Shown here: piece by piece, positions 50,111 to 57,311 of the stretch
How the letters are laid out: every line of letters begins with the position of its first letter
How positions within the stretch are numbered: position 1 is the first letter of the stretch
Origin: Clostridiales bacterium
GTDB taxonomy: Bacteria; Bacillota; Clostridia; Oscillospirales; Butyricicoccaceae
Assembly: GCA_004555915.1 (NCBI GenBank)
Contig: SFJM01000007.1
Span: 1-64,000 of the forward strand
Direction of reading: 5' to 3'
Length of the DNA: 64,000 nucleotides
Program-made: the position numbers and the translations under genes
Notes under the pieces: generated by a model
Databases searched by the model: none
Told to the model about the DNA's origin: nothing
Seen by the model: only the letters and a program-made list of their open reading frames with translations

Positions 50111-51852
50111 ACCTGCTCTCTCACCGCCTTCCGCAGCTCATGCAGCCAGGACAGGGAACCAAATGCCAGAATCGGCCGTCCATCTGCTGCCTGTTCCGCC
50201 AGCTCCAATGCCTGTTTTACCTCATCCGCCGGTATGACATCGGCACAAAACGCACGCAGGCAGTGTGCCAGCTGTTCTGCCGGCAGCGCCCGGGGATTGT
50301 CCGGCGTCACGGTAATGATCTGCCGTGCCATGGGAGCCAGCAGCCGTCCCACCTCGGTAAAATCCTTGTCTGCCAGTACGCCCACCAGTTCGATGATATT
50401 TCCTTCCGGCCATCGGCGCTGCGCTTCCTCCTTCAGCCGTTTTGCGGCATTGGGATTGTGGGCGCCATCCAGTACAATCACCGGATGGTCGCAAATCTGC
50501 TCCATCCGACCATGCCATTGTACCTGCTGCAAGCCGGTGCGGATGGCATGTTCCGATATGGCAAAGCCCTCCAGCTGCTGTACCGCCGCAATGGCAGTTG
50601 CCGCATTGTCCGCCTGAAACAATCCGGGCAGAGAGACCGCCAGCTGCGGATATTCCTTCGTATGCAGGGTAATGCCATGCGCATCCGCATGGGTAACGGC
50701 ATAGTCCTCCGGACGCACCACCGTCAGCCTGCTGCCCTGCTCCCGGCAGATTTGGGCAATTTCCCGCTCCACGGTATCGCTTTGCCCCTGCAGCACTGCC
50801 GGTACACCAGGCTTGATGATCCCCCCCTTGGCCCGGGCAATTTCCTCAAGGGAATCACCTAAAAATTTCATATGGTCCATGCCGATGGATGTCAGCACAC
50901 TGACTGCGGTTGTCGAGAGGACATTGGTTGCATCCTCCCTGCCTCCCATACCGCATTCCACCACGGCAATGTCACAGTGCTGCTGTGCCATCCAGCCAAA
51001 GGCCAGCACGGTTTCCAGCTCAAAGGCCGTGGGGGTCTGCTGTCCATCCGCCTGCATCCCGTCACAAATCCCCCGCAGGCGTGTCATCCATGCGGCATAG
51101 TCAGTTTCGGAAATCATGTTCCCGTTGACCCGCCAGCATTCCCGCTCATCAAACACAGCCGGGGAGGAATAGGTACCCACCCGATAGCCTGCTGCCTGCA
51201 GGATAGAAGAAATCATTTCCAGCGTGGAGCCTTTGCCATTGGTTCCGGCAATATGGATGACCGGATACCGGTCCTGTGGATTTCCCAGCCGCTGCAGTAC
51301 ATCCTTCATGGGCTGCAATCCCAGTACAATGCCTTTTTTCGCGGTCAGGCCGGCAATATATGCCCTGGCCTGGGGATAATCCATGGCTTTCCGCCGAAAG
51401 GTCAGGAAGGTATAGGGAATCTCCCCGGCAACATGGGTCTGTTCGGTCTGTACATACTGCTCACGGTCAAATACCGGGAACCGGGTATCCCCGTCAAAGC
51501 TGCCATGGATTTCCGTCAGATACAGCACATCCGCCAGCGGCAGCGCTTCCTCATACAGCCGTGCACCGCCGCAGATAAAGGCATCCTGTCCTGCCGCCAG
51601 CTCCAGCGCCTGCGCCAGGCTGGAAACCGTTTTGCAGTGCGGTGCATTGAACTGTCTGGTACGGGATATCACAATGGTTTCCCGTCCGGGAAGCGGAAAT
51701 CCGATTTCCTCATAGGTACGCCTGCCCATAATGATGACATGTCCCATTGTCAGGTCACGAAACCGATGCTTTTCCTCCGGGATATCCCATGGAATGCGCC
51801 CGTTGTTTCCAATGATTCGATTTTCTGCAAATGCGGCAATCAATGCAAGCAT
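50107..51852 (-). CDS. DHFR-FolC fusion: dihydrofolate reductase and folylpolyglutamate synthase
   Basis: A 581-residue polypeptide. Residues 1-155 are dihydrofolate reductase: LIAAFAENRIIGNNGRIPWDIPEE with the active-site acid, HVIIMGRRTYEEIG, AFICGGARLYEEAL and YTFLTFRRK. Residues about 160-581 are FolC (folylpolyglutamate/dihydrofolate synthase): YPVIHIAGTNGKGSTLEM, VVECGMGGREDATNVL, SIGMDHMKFLGDS, VLDGAHNPNAAKRL. No stop or ribosome site lies at the joint, so it is a true fusion of steps that follow each other in folate synthesis. GGGGAG precedes the ATG. Confidence 0.9.
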   Translation of the reverse strand: MLALIAAFAENRIIGNNGRIPWDIPEEKHRFRDLTMGHVIIMGRRTYEEIGFPLPGRETIVISRTRQFNAPHCKTVSSLAQALELAAGQDAFICGGARLYEEALPLADVLYLTEIHGSFDGDTRFPVFDREQYVQTEQTHVAGEIPYTFLTFRRKAMDYPQARAYIAGLTAKKGIVLGLQPMKDVLQRLGNPQDRYPVIHIAGTNGKGSTLEMISSILQAAGYRVGTYSSPAVFDERECWRVNGNMISETDYAAWMTRLRGICDGMQADGQQTPTAFELETVLAFGWMAQQHCDIAVVECGMGGREDATNVLSTTAVSVLTSIGMDHMKFLGDSLEEIARAKGGIIKPGVPAVLQGQSDTVEREIAQICREQGSRLTVVRPEDYAVTHADAHGITLHTKEYPQLAVSLPGLFQADNAATAIAAVQQLEGFAISEHAIRTGLQQVQWHGRMEQICDHPVIVLDGAHNPNAAKRLKEEAQRRWPEGNIIELVGVLADKDFTEVGRLLAPMARQIITVTPDNPRALPAEQLAHCLRAFCADVIPADEVKQALELAEQAADGRPILAFGSLSWLHELRKAVREQV

Positions 51853-51888
51853 GCTGTTCTCCCCTGTCTTTTCTGTTCATGTCTTCTA

Positions 51889-51917
51889 AGCATACCATAT
51901 TTTCCGTGCCGTGACAA
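51889..51917 (-). promoter_or_regulatory. Promoter of the folate operon
   Basis: TTGTCA (51917-51912), a 17-base spacer and an extended TGGTATGCT (-10 at 51894-51889), about 37 bases before the DHFR-FolC start. Confidence 0.7.
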
Positions 51918-51993
51918 ATCCCATCCACAGGTTTTCCCCTGTGTCTTTTTGACAGAAAATTCCCGCCTGCCGCTTTTCCTGATAACTAAAATA

Positions 51994-52002
51994 TGGTATA
52001 CT
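51994..52002 (+). promoter_or_regulatory. Extended -10 promoter of the nitroreductase gene
   Basis: TGGTATACT, divergent from the folate promoter. The leader that follows is about 165 bases long and contains TTCCGGC/GCCGGAA (52017-52044) and AGGGT/ACCCT hairpins but no recognised riboswitch. The 324 bases between the two genes hold nothing else. Confidence 0.55.
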
Positions 52003-52176
52003 GTACCCGCGAATTGTTCCGGCAGGCAAACGACAGCAGCCGGAATACTTTTTGCAAAGGGTCTGATTTGCCCCTGTACCGGCAAATATAGCGCCAATAC
52101 CATACAATCTCTGTCAACAGGGTCTGCAAACCCTATCATTCCTGTATATGATATATCCGAAGGAGGAATTTTTCCC

Positions 52177-52713
52177 ATGAACACAACTGAATGCATCCGT
52201 TCCCGCCGCAGCATCCGGCATTTTGCGGACAAGCCGGTACCGCGTGAGGTTCTGGAGGAAGTTATTGCCGACGCAGCCTATGCCCCGTCCTGGAAGAACA
52301 CCCAGATTTCCCGTTACATCGCTGTGGAAGGCCGTGAAGCTATTGATGCGCTGGCAAAGGATTATGCACCATTTAATGCACGTACGGTTTCCACCGCACC
52401 GCTGCTGATTGTCCAGACCTTTATCAAGAACCGCTCCGGTTTTGAGCGTGACGGTTCGTTCACCACAGACCGTGGCGAGGGCTGGCAGATGTATGACTGC
52501 GGCATTGCCGCACAGACCCTCTGCCTGTCCGCACATGAGCACGGACTGGGTACCGTCATCATGGGTATTTTCGACCGTCTGGCACTGGAAAAATACCTGA
52601 ATGTCCCGGAGGATCAGGAAATTGCCGCACTGATTGCGGTAGGCTATCCGGCAGAAGAGCCGAAGGCACCCCGCCGCAAGGATGTTGCAACCCTGCTGTC
52701 CTACGCAGAATAA
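52177..52713 (+). CDS. Nitroreductase family protein
   Basis: A 178-residue flavoprotein of the NfsA/FRP-like fold. MNTTECIRSRRSIRHFADKPV is the FMN-binding N-terminus (Arg-Ser-Arg-Arg-Ser), AAYAPSWKNTQ the second loop and GLGTVIMGIF the family turn. It reduces quinones or nitro compounds with NAD(P)H. AGGAGG precedes the ATG at 52177; the much longer frame upstream is antisense to the folate genes and is not real. Confidence 0.9.
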   Translation: MNTTECIRSRRSIRHFADKPVPREVLEEVIADAAYAPSWKNTQISRYIAVEGREAIDALAKDYAPFNARTVSTAPLLIVQTFIKNRSGFERDGSFTTDRGEGWQMYDCGIAAQTLCLSAHEHGLGTVIMGIFDRLALEKYLNVPEDQEIAALIAVGYPAEEPKAPRRKDVATLLSYAE

Positions 52714-52724
52714 GAAAAATACAA

Positions 52725-52771
52725 AACAGGCAAGGTATGACCCTCCCGTCAAGCCTTGCCTGTTATTTTTT
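52725..52771. terminator. Terminator after nitroreductase
   Basis: AACAGGCAAGG and CCTTGCCTGTT form an 11-pair stem followed by ATTTTTTAT. It also faces the convergent PstS-like gene. Confidence 0.85.
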
Positions 52772-52779
52772 ATGGATGG

Positions 52780-53778
52780 CTACTGTATCCGGACATACCC
52801 GCTTTGCTCGATAATCGTCTGCCCCTCCTCCGACAGAATCCAGTCTATCAGAACCGGGATATTTTCATTGGTATTGTCCGCACGATAAATCGCATAAAAT
52901 TCCGATATGATCGGATAACTGCCATTTTGAATATTTTCCGCACTGGGATATATGCCGTTTAATGCCAGCATCTTGACCGCCTGGTTTCCAACGATACCAT
53001 CCATGTAATATCGGAAGGAAAAGCCAATGGCCCCGCCGGCAATCGAAAAGGGGGATTTTCTGGCTATGCTTCGTTCCCCCATAAAGGCATCCATGACACT
53101 TTGGCTTCCGCTGCCGGACAGCCTTGTCACCGGATTGATGACACGGTTCGCACCGCCAACTTCCGACCAGTTTGTATACTCCCCTGCGTAAATATCCCGA
53201 ATCTGCTCCACAGAAAGCGTATCCACCGGATTATTTTCATTCACGAAAAAAACAAATGCTTCCAGCCCAATCGGGACATAAACCAGCTCCACGCCCTGTT
53301 CCTCCGCATATTGCTTTTGTTCCTCAGACGGAGCAGCGCAGAACAGGATATCCGTCGTACCGTCCACCACGGCCTTATATCCCCGCACGGTATTGTTATA
53401 CTGCATTTTACTGTCCGCAGCAAAGTTCTCGCCGTAAAAATTGTCATCGGAGAAGGAACCGCCTTCATAGGTAACCGAACCCACCGGATATACCGCGTCA
53501 ACGAAAGCCGCGTATACGGGAACCAGTGCTGCTGCGCCGTCCAGAACCGGAAGATTTTCCGTCAAATGTAAGGAAGCATCCATATGTACCAAATCAGATC
53601 CCTCTTCATGGGGCAAATAGGCTCCCACGTCGATCATTTTCGCCTGAGAAGTCCCGCTGAAATTGTTGGACAGCCGCCGTGTCAGCAACGCATACATGCT
53701 GATGTGGAATGCTTCAAATACAGCCACGATAAGCACAACAATCAGAATCTGCCTGCGCAAACGGTTTTGCTGTTTCAT
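52780..53778 (-). CDS. PstS-like periplasmic-binding-fold protein, membrane anchored
   Basis: A 332-residue protein with a basic N-terminus and one hydrophobic anchor (about 10-31), no lipobox. The rest is the PBP-like (PstS) domain: ILFCAAPSEEQKQYAEEQGVELVYVPIGLEAFVFFVN (in parts), QIRDIYAGEYTNWSEVGG, TRLSGSGSQSVMDAFMG. These are the phosphate-binding loop positions. No pstCAB genes are adjacent; two tiny membrane proteins precede it. It may be a sensor or scavenging protein rather than a transporter part. Confidence 0.8.
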   Translation of the reverse strand: MKQQNRLRRQILIVVLIVAVFEAFHISMYALLTRRLSNNFSGTSQAKMIDVGAYLPHEEGSDLVHMDASLHLTENLPVLDGAAALVPVYAAFVDAVYPVGSVTYEGGSFSDDNFYGENFAADSKMQYNNTVRGYKAVVDGTTDILFCAAPSEEQKQYAEEQGVELVYVPIGLEAFVFFVNENNPVDTLSVEQIRDIYAGEYTNWSEVGGANRVINPVTRLSGSGSQSVMDAFMGERSIARKSPFSIAGGAIGFSFRYYMDGIVGNQAVKMLALNGIYPSAENIQNGSYPIISEFYAIYRADNTNENIPVLIDWILSEEGQTIIEQSGYVRIQ

Positions 53779-53781
53779 ACC

Positions 53782-53922
53782 TTACCACAGCTCCTTTGCG
53801 ATAAAATAGATGATGGAGCAATGCTGATACGCATAGACCGCATAAGCCAGATGGGCAATCGTCAATAGCAGGCATATGCCCACAACGGCCAGGAGCACTT
53901 TTCTGAATGACTGATCCTTCAT
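53782..53922 (-). CDS. Small membrane protein before the PstS-like gene
   Basis: A 46-residue protein starting MKDQSFRKVLLAVVGICLLL with one long hydrophobic helix and a C-terminal FIAKELW. TGAGGA precedes the ATG. It ends three bases before the PstS-like start and carries that gene's AAAGGAG in its last codons, so the two are coupled. Confidence 0.65.
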   Translation of the reverse strand: MKDQSFRKVLLAVVGICLLLTIAHLAYAVYAYQHCSIIYFIAKELW

Positions 53923-53932
53923 AAGCCTATCC

Positions 53933-54181
53933 TCACATATACGCAATCGACATGACGAGCAAAACCGCCAGACCGATGATAACCACCGCCAGCACGCCTG
54001 CCATTACGCCGGATACCTGCAAAAAGGACTTCCGCCTTTCCATCTCCTCCGGGCTGAAGCTGCCCGGTTCTGTTTTATTTTTTCTTTTTGCGTAAAAATA
54101 GCGATATAAACTAATGATAAAAAACAGCAATGTTCCAATGGGAACACCGTAAAAAATACACAGAAAAACAACGTAACCCAT
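53933..54181 (-). CDS. Small two-helix membrane protein
   Basis: An 82-residue protein with hydrophobic helices at about 2-23 and 55-80 and a charged loop (KRKNKTEPGSFSPEEMERRK). AAAGGAG precedes the ATG at 54181. First gene of the small operon ending in the PstS-like protein. Not recognised. Confidence 0.65.
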   Translation of the reverse strand: MGYVVFLCIFYGVPIGTLLFFIISLYRYFYAKRKNKTEPGSFSPEEMERRKSFLQVSGVMAGVLAVVIIGLAVLLVMSIAYM

Positions 54182-54225
54182 GTGTGATCTCCTTTCCCGC
54201 ACAATATGCCATAAATCGCTCCAGT

Positions 54226-54270
54226 TATAAAGAAAATCCACCACAGAGGTTTGAGACGCTGCGGTGGATT
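54226..54270 (-). terminator. Terminator after the SLH/L,D-transpeptidase gene
   Basis: On the minus strand AATCCACC-G-CAG pairs with CTG-T-GGTGGATT, followed by TTTCTTTAT. Confidence 0.75.
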
Positions 54271-54312
54271 CTCTACGTTCATCCGGTCAAATGACCTGTG
54301 GGTTGATTCAGG

Positions 54313-56664
54313 TTAATAAATGACAACCGTACTCTTGTCCGGTACATTTTTGTACAGATAGGTAATATCCGTATCCAGCATGCGGACACAGCCCGCCGAT
54401 ACCGGCCAGCCGATGCTCGGGTCCTTTAATCCCTTATAATTCGGATAATACAGACGGGAATGGAATGCATAACCGGTATTCGGATAAAAACGGACAACCG
54501 GTTTGCAGGAATAAGTGCTGTGGTTCCATCCGGCTTCACGATAGGTGATATAGGTCACGCCGGTGGGAGTCGGTGTGGACAGCTTGCCGGTACCACAGAT
54601 ATAGGTCTTGGAAATCTTCCATTTTCCCTTGGAGCCGGTGAACACATATACCTTCTGGTTCTGTCTGCTGACCCATACCAGATATTTTGTGGAGCTGGAA
54701 TAGCCCTTGCTGTTCACATACGATTCCTTCAGCCCATCGGAATAATCCACATTGTAGTTATGGGTAAAGTCGCCGCCATAAGTGCTGGTAATGCTGTTGG
54801 TGATTTTGGATGCCGCAACAACACTGGAGGAGCTTTCCCACGATACCTTTTCCGTATAATTATGGTAGTATTCCGACCACTTTTCTGTACCGGAGGATGT
54901 TTTCTTATATGAATGTGTGGTTGCTGCCTCCATCACGGCCTGATAATACCATGCGGATTTGCCAACATCGGTAAAGGTATACCGGCTGTCCATCTGCTGT
55001 TCCGTGGTCTTGTCACCGGTTCTGCCCATAATCTTATTCAAGACGGAAACTGCCTGTGCACGGGTCAGCGTACCTTCCGGACGGAAGGTGTTGTTGTCAA
55101 AGCCGCTTACCCATCCCTTTGCCGACGCGGTTACAATGGCATCATAATACGGATGGTCTGCCGGTACGTCTGTAAATGACACGGTTCCCGAGGTATAGGG
55201 TGTCAAACGGGTTACCATTTCCACAAATTCCCCGCGGGTCATGGCATCATTCGGACGGAATGCACCGCCGGCTGTAAGCAGTCCCTTGGATGCCAGGACG
55301 GTCACTGCATTATAATACCATGCGCCGCTCTTGACATCGGTAAAGGTGCTGGCGTATGTTCCCTTTTTCTGGTCTGCCAGCAGTCCATACAGCAGAGACG
55401 CTGCCTGTGCACGGGTCAGCGCCTGGTTCGGCCCGAATTTCTTTTTGTCATAGCCGGATACATACTGCTTATGTGCAGTAATCAAACCCGGCGCATACCA
55501 TGCGGTATAAACAGCAGGCCCATATACCGGTGTTTTCGCCGGATTGGCAATGGTGCCATCTGCTGCTAACCAGTGGGTAATGACCTTGCCGTTTGCATCC
55601 TTCTGCGGAACGATGGGCTTCAGGCCTTCATATACCAGCTGGGTGGTGCTTGTACCGGAATATTTCAGTGTAATCACATAGGAATGCGTATAGCTGTTCC
55701 AGGTCTCTGTTCCATCGCCATTGTTGACGCCATCATGAGCAATGGTTGCCTCCATCACGGCCGGATAAAACCAGGCTGTTTTGGAAACATCCGGGAAGCT
55801 GCGCAGATCGGTTGCTGATGCCAGAATATTCTGGTCAATCTGCCGTTCCAGAATTTTATTGAAAATACTTGCTGCCTGCGAACGGTTCAGCGAGGCCTCC
55901 GGCCGGAAGGTATTGTTGTCATACCCACTGATCCAGCCCTTCTGCACAGCGGTTGCAATGGCAGGATAATAGCTGCTTGTGGGGCTGACATCGGTAAAGC
56001 TGCATGTTGCGGTTTCATCCACGCCAACCAGCCGAACCACAAGCGCCACAAAATCCGCTCTGGAAATTTCCTGATTCGGATTCAGTTTTCCGCCATCACA
56101 TTCCAGAATGCCCTGTGATGCCAGCACGGAAACCGCCTGATAATACCACACACCGGGCTTTACATCGGTATAGGTATAGGGATATGTACCCATGGACTGA
56201 TCCGCCAGTAAATTGTACAGAATCGAGCTGACCTGTGCCCATGTAAGAGCATCATACGGGCCGAATTTTCCGTTCGTATAACCGGACATATATGCGAAAT
56301 GATCGGTACGAAGCGGAACAGTTTGCGGTTCCTCCGGCTCCGTCGGTTCCGGTTCGGTTGGCTCCGGATCAGTCGGTTCCGGCTCCGTTGGTTCGGGGTC
56401 GATTGGTTCCGGATCCGTCGGTTCCGGTTCAGTTGGCTCCGGTTCCGTGGGCTCCGGTTCCGTCGGTTCGGGGTTCTCCGGTTCGGTCACAACCGGATTT
56501 TCCGTTCCGGTTGCCGGCTCCTGCGGTTCCTGTTCTGTCAGTACTTGTGTCCCTGTGTCCAATATGCCGGATGTGTCGGTCCCAACCGCCATCGCTGCCG
56601 GCAGCATGGACAGCAGCATCACACCTGCCAACAGGGCTCCTGTCACACGTTTTTTCCAGTCCAT
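54313..56664 (-). CDS. Surface protein with SLH repeats and an L,D-transpeptidase domain
   Basis: A 783-residue exported protein. Signal peptide (about 1-26), an EPTEP-type repeat spacer (about 58-112), two blocks of SLH motifs (SGYTNGKFGPYDALTWAQ, SGYDNNTFRPEASLNRSQ, SGYDKKKFGPNQALTRAQ, SGFDNNTFRPEGTLTRAQ and partner TDV..WYY units), then a YkuD domain from about 665 (YLVWVSRQNQKVYVF ... GYAFHSRLYY ... GWPVSAGCVRM). The Cys nucleophile is present; the usual His before GC (SHGC) is Ala here. SLH parts bind wall polymer, YkuD cross-links peptidoglycan. Confidence 0.9.
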   Translation of the reverse strand: MDWKKRVTGALLAGVMLLSMLPAAMAVGTDTSGILDTGTQVLTEQEPQEPATGTENPVVTEPENPEPTEPEPTEPEPTEPEPTDPEPIDPEPTEPEPTDPEPTEPEPTEPEEPQTVPLRTDHFAYMSGYTNGKFGPYDALTWAQVSSILYNLLADQSMGTYPYTYTDVKPGVWYYQAVSVLASQGILECDGGKLNPNQEISRADFVALVVRLVGVDETATCSFTDVSPTSSYYPAIATAVQKGWISGYDNNTFRPEASLNRSQAASIFNKILERQIDQNILASATDLRSFPDVSKTAWFYPAVMEATIAHDGVNNGDGTETWNSYTHSYVITLKYSGTSTTQLVYEGLKPIVPQKDANGKVITHWLAADGTIANPAKTPVYGPAVYTAWYAPGLITAHKQYVSGYDKKKFGPNQALTRAQAASLLYGLLADQKKGTYASTFTDVKSGAWYYNAVTVLASKGLLTAGGAFRPNDAMTRGEFVEMVTRLTPYTSGTVSFTDVPADHPYYDAIVTASAKGWVSGFDNNTFRPEGTLTRAQAVSVLNKIMGRTGDKTTEQQMDSRYTFTDVGKSAWYYQAVMEAATTHSYKKTSSGTEKWSEYYHNYTEKVSWESSSSVVAASKITNSITSTYGGDFTHNYNVDYSDGLKESYVNSKGYSSSTKYLVWVSRQNQKVYVFTGSKGKWKISKTYICGTGKLSTPTPTGVTYITYREAGWNHSTYSCKPVVRFYPNTGYAFHSRLYYPNYKGLKDPSIGWPVSAGCVRMLDTDITYLYKNVPDKSTVVIY
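56290..56500 (-). repeat. EPTEP-coding short tandem repeats in the SLH gene
   Basis: GGTTCCGTCGGTTCC-like units on the plus strand encode Glu-Pro-Thr/Asp-Glu/Asp-Pro repeats (about residues 58-112). Such runs vary in number by slippage and form a rigid wall-spanning spacer. Confidence 0.8.
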
Positions 56665-56699
56665 AAGACCAGCTCCCTCCTCTAGGTTTCTTATGTTAT

Positions 56700-56728
56700 A
56701 TTCTACCTATCCTCCTGCACCGTGTCAA
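56700..56728 (-). promoter_or_regulatory. Promoter of the SLH/L,D-transpeptidase gene
   Basis: TTGACA (56728-56723), a 17-base spacer and TAGAAT (56705-56700). Confidence 0.7.
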
Positions 56729-56802
56729 TAAACAGCAACATTTTTGACAAAAAATATCCTCCCGCAGGTGCGATTATCCGACAGATTCTATAAAACAAGA
56801 TA

Positions 56803-56848
56803 AAACCGCTTTCCCTTGTACATTCTCTGCATAGAAAAGCGGTTTCAT
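56803..56848. terminator. Bidirectional hairpin upstream of the toxin promoter
   Basis: AAACCGCTTT and AAAGCGGTTT form a 10-pair stem with a 23-base loop; T-rich on both sides. It insulates the toxin unit from the divergent SLH gene. Confidence 0.5.
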
Positions 56849-56852
56849 TTTG

Positions 56853-56881
56853 TTGACCATTCTGGTGTTATCTGCTATCCT
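56853..56881 (+). promoter_or_regulatory. Promoter of the holin-like toxin mRNA
   Basis: TTGACC (56853-56858), a 17-base spacer and TATCCT (56876-56881). A leader of about 100 bases follows, containing GAGAGGGAG/CTCCTCTC pairing that may mask the ribosome site, as in type I toxin mRNAs. Confidence 0.65.
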
Positions 56882-56991
56882 AACAGCAGGCACACGATTT
56901 ACGGTAGGCGGTTGTGTTCTCCCTGTCGATTCCAGAGAGGGAGAAACCCAAATTTCTTTTCGCTCCTCTCTGAGAAAGGGAGGGCGATATC

Positions 56992-57096
56992 ATGTATGTA
57001 ACATATTCTGATTTATTTCAGTGTCTGATGACATTGTTTACATTTGGTTGTATGATTATTGCACTGATAGCCTTATTTTCAGGCAAAAAGAAATAA
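56992..57096 (+). CDS. Putative holin-like type I toxin (34 residues)
   Basis: MYVTYSDLFQCLMTLFTFGC followed by MIIALIALFSGKKK. It is a single hydrophobic helix with a basic end, the pattern of Firmicutes holin-like (TxpA/Hol_Tox-like) type I toxins (start M-x-T-Y-x-D/A-L-F and end KK). GGAGG precedes the ATG. An antisense promoter (57185-57213) points back at its 3' end, and a stem shared by both transcripts lies just after the stop. Overproduction would be expected to depolarise the membrane. Confidence 0.75.
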   Translation: MYVTYSDLFQCLMTLFTFGCMIIALIALFSGKKK

Positions 57097-57178
57097 CCGC
57101 CCTCAGCTGACAACCACGGCGGCTATTTCTTAAAACGCTTAGGGAGAAAGCACCGTCTATCCGTGTGCCTCTCATATT
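57086..57178 (-). ncRNA. Predicted antisense antitoxin RNA
   Basis: From the promoter at 57213-57185 a transcript of about 95 bases would run over the 3' end of the toxin mRNA and stop at the shared terminator. Overlap with the toxin transcript is complete in this part. No ORF is present. Confidence 0.6.
57088..57130. terminator. Shared bidirectional terminator of toxin and antitoxin RNA
   Basis: AAATA-A-CCGCC pairs with GGCGG-C-TATTT around a 16-base loop; T residues follow on both strands. This is the usual arrangement of convergent type I toxin-antitoxin pairs. Confidence 0.7.
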
Positions 57179-57184
57179 ATCATT

Positions 57185-57213
57185 ATCTTACCATCTCTAT
57201 TTTCAGTTGTCAA
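57185..57213 (-). promoter_or_regulatory. Promoter of the antisense antitoxin RNA
   Basis: TTGACA (57213-57208), a 17-base spacer and TAAGAT (57190-57185) on the minus strand, stronger than the toxin promoter, as expected for a surplus antitoxin. Confidence 0.7.
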
Positions 57214-57249
57214 TGGCTCCATTCTGCCTTCCACACGATTTACATGATG

Positions 57250-57278
57250 AAACCCCGACGGATGCTCCGCCGGGGTTT
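57250..57278 (-). terminator. Hairpin after the ABC exporter operon
   Basis: AAACCCCG-x-CGGA pairs with TCCG-x-CGGGGTTT over 12 pairs. The minus-strand tail TTTCATC is weak. Confidence 0.55.
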
Positions 57279-57311
57279 CGTGCGCCAACGCACCGGAATG
57301 CTTCTTTTTTA

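Noticed and set aside
50872..52176. A long upstream extension of the nitroreductase frame
   Set aside because: It is antisense to the DHFR-FolC gene and crosses two promoters; the strong AGGAGG at 52161 sets the real start at 52177.
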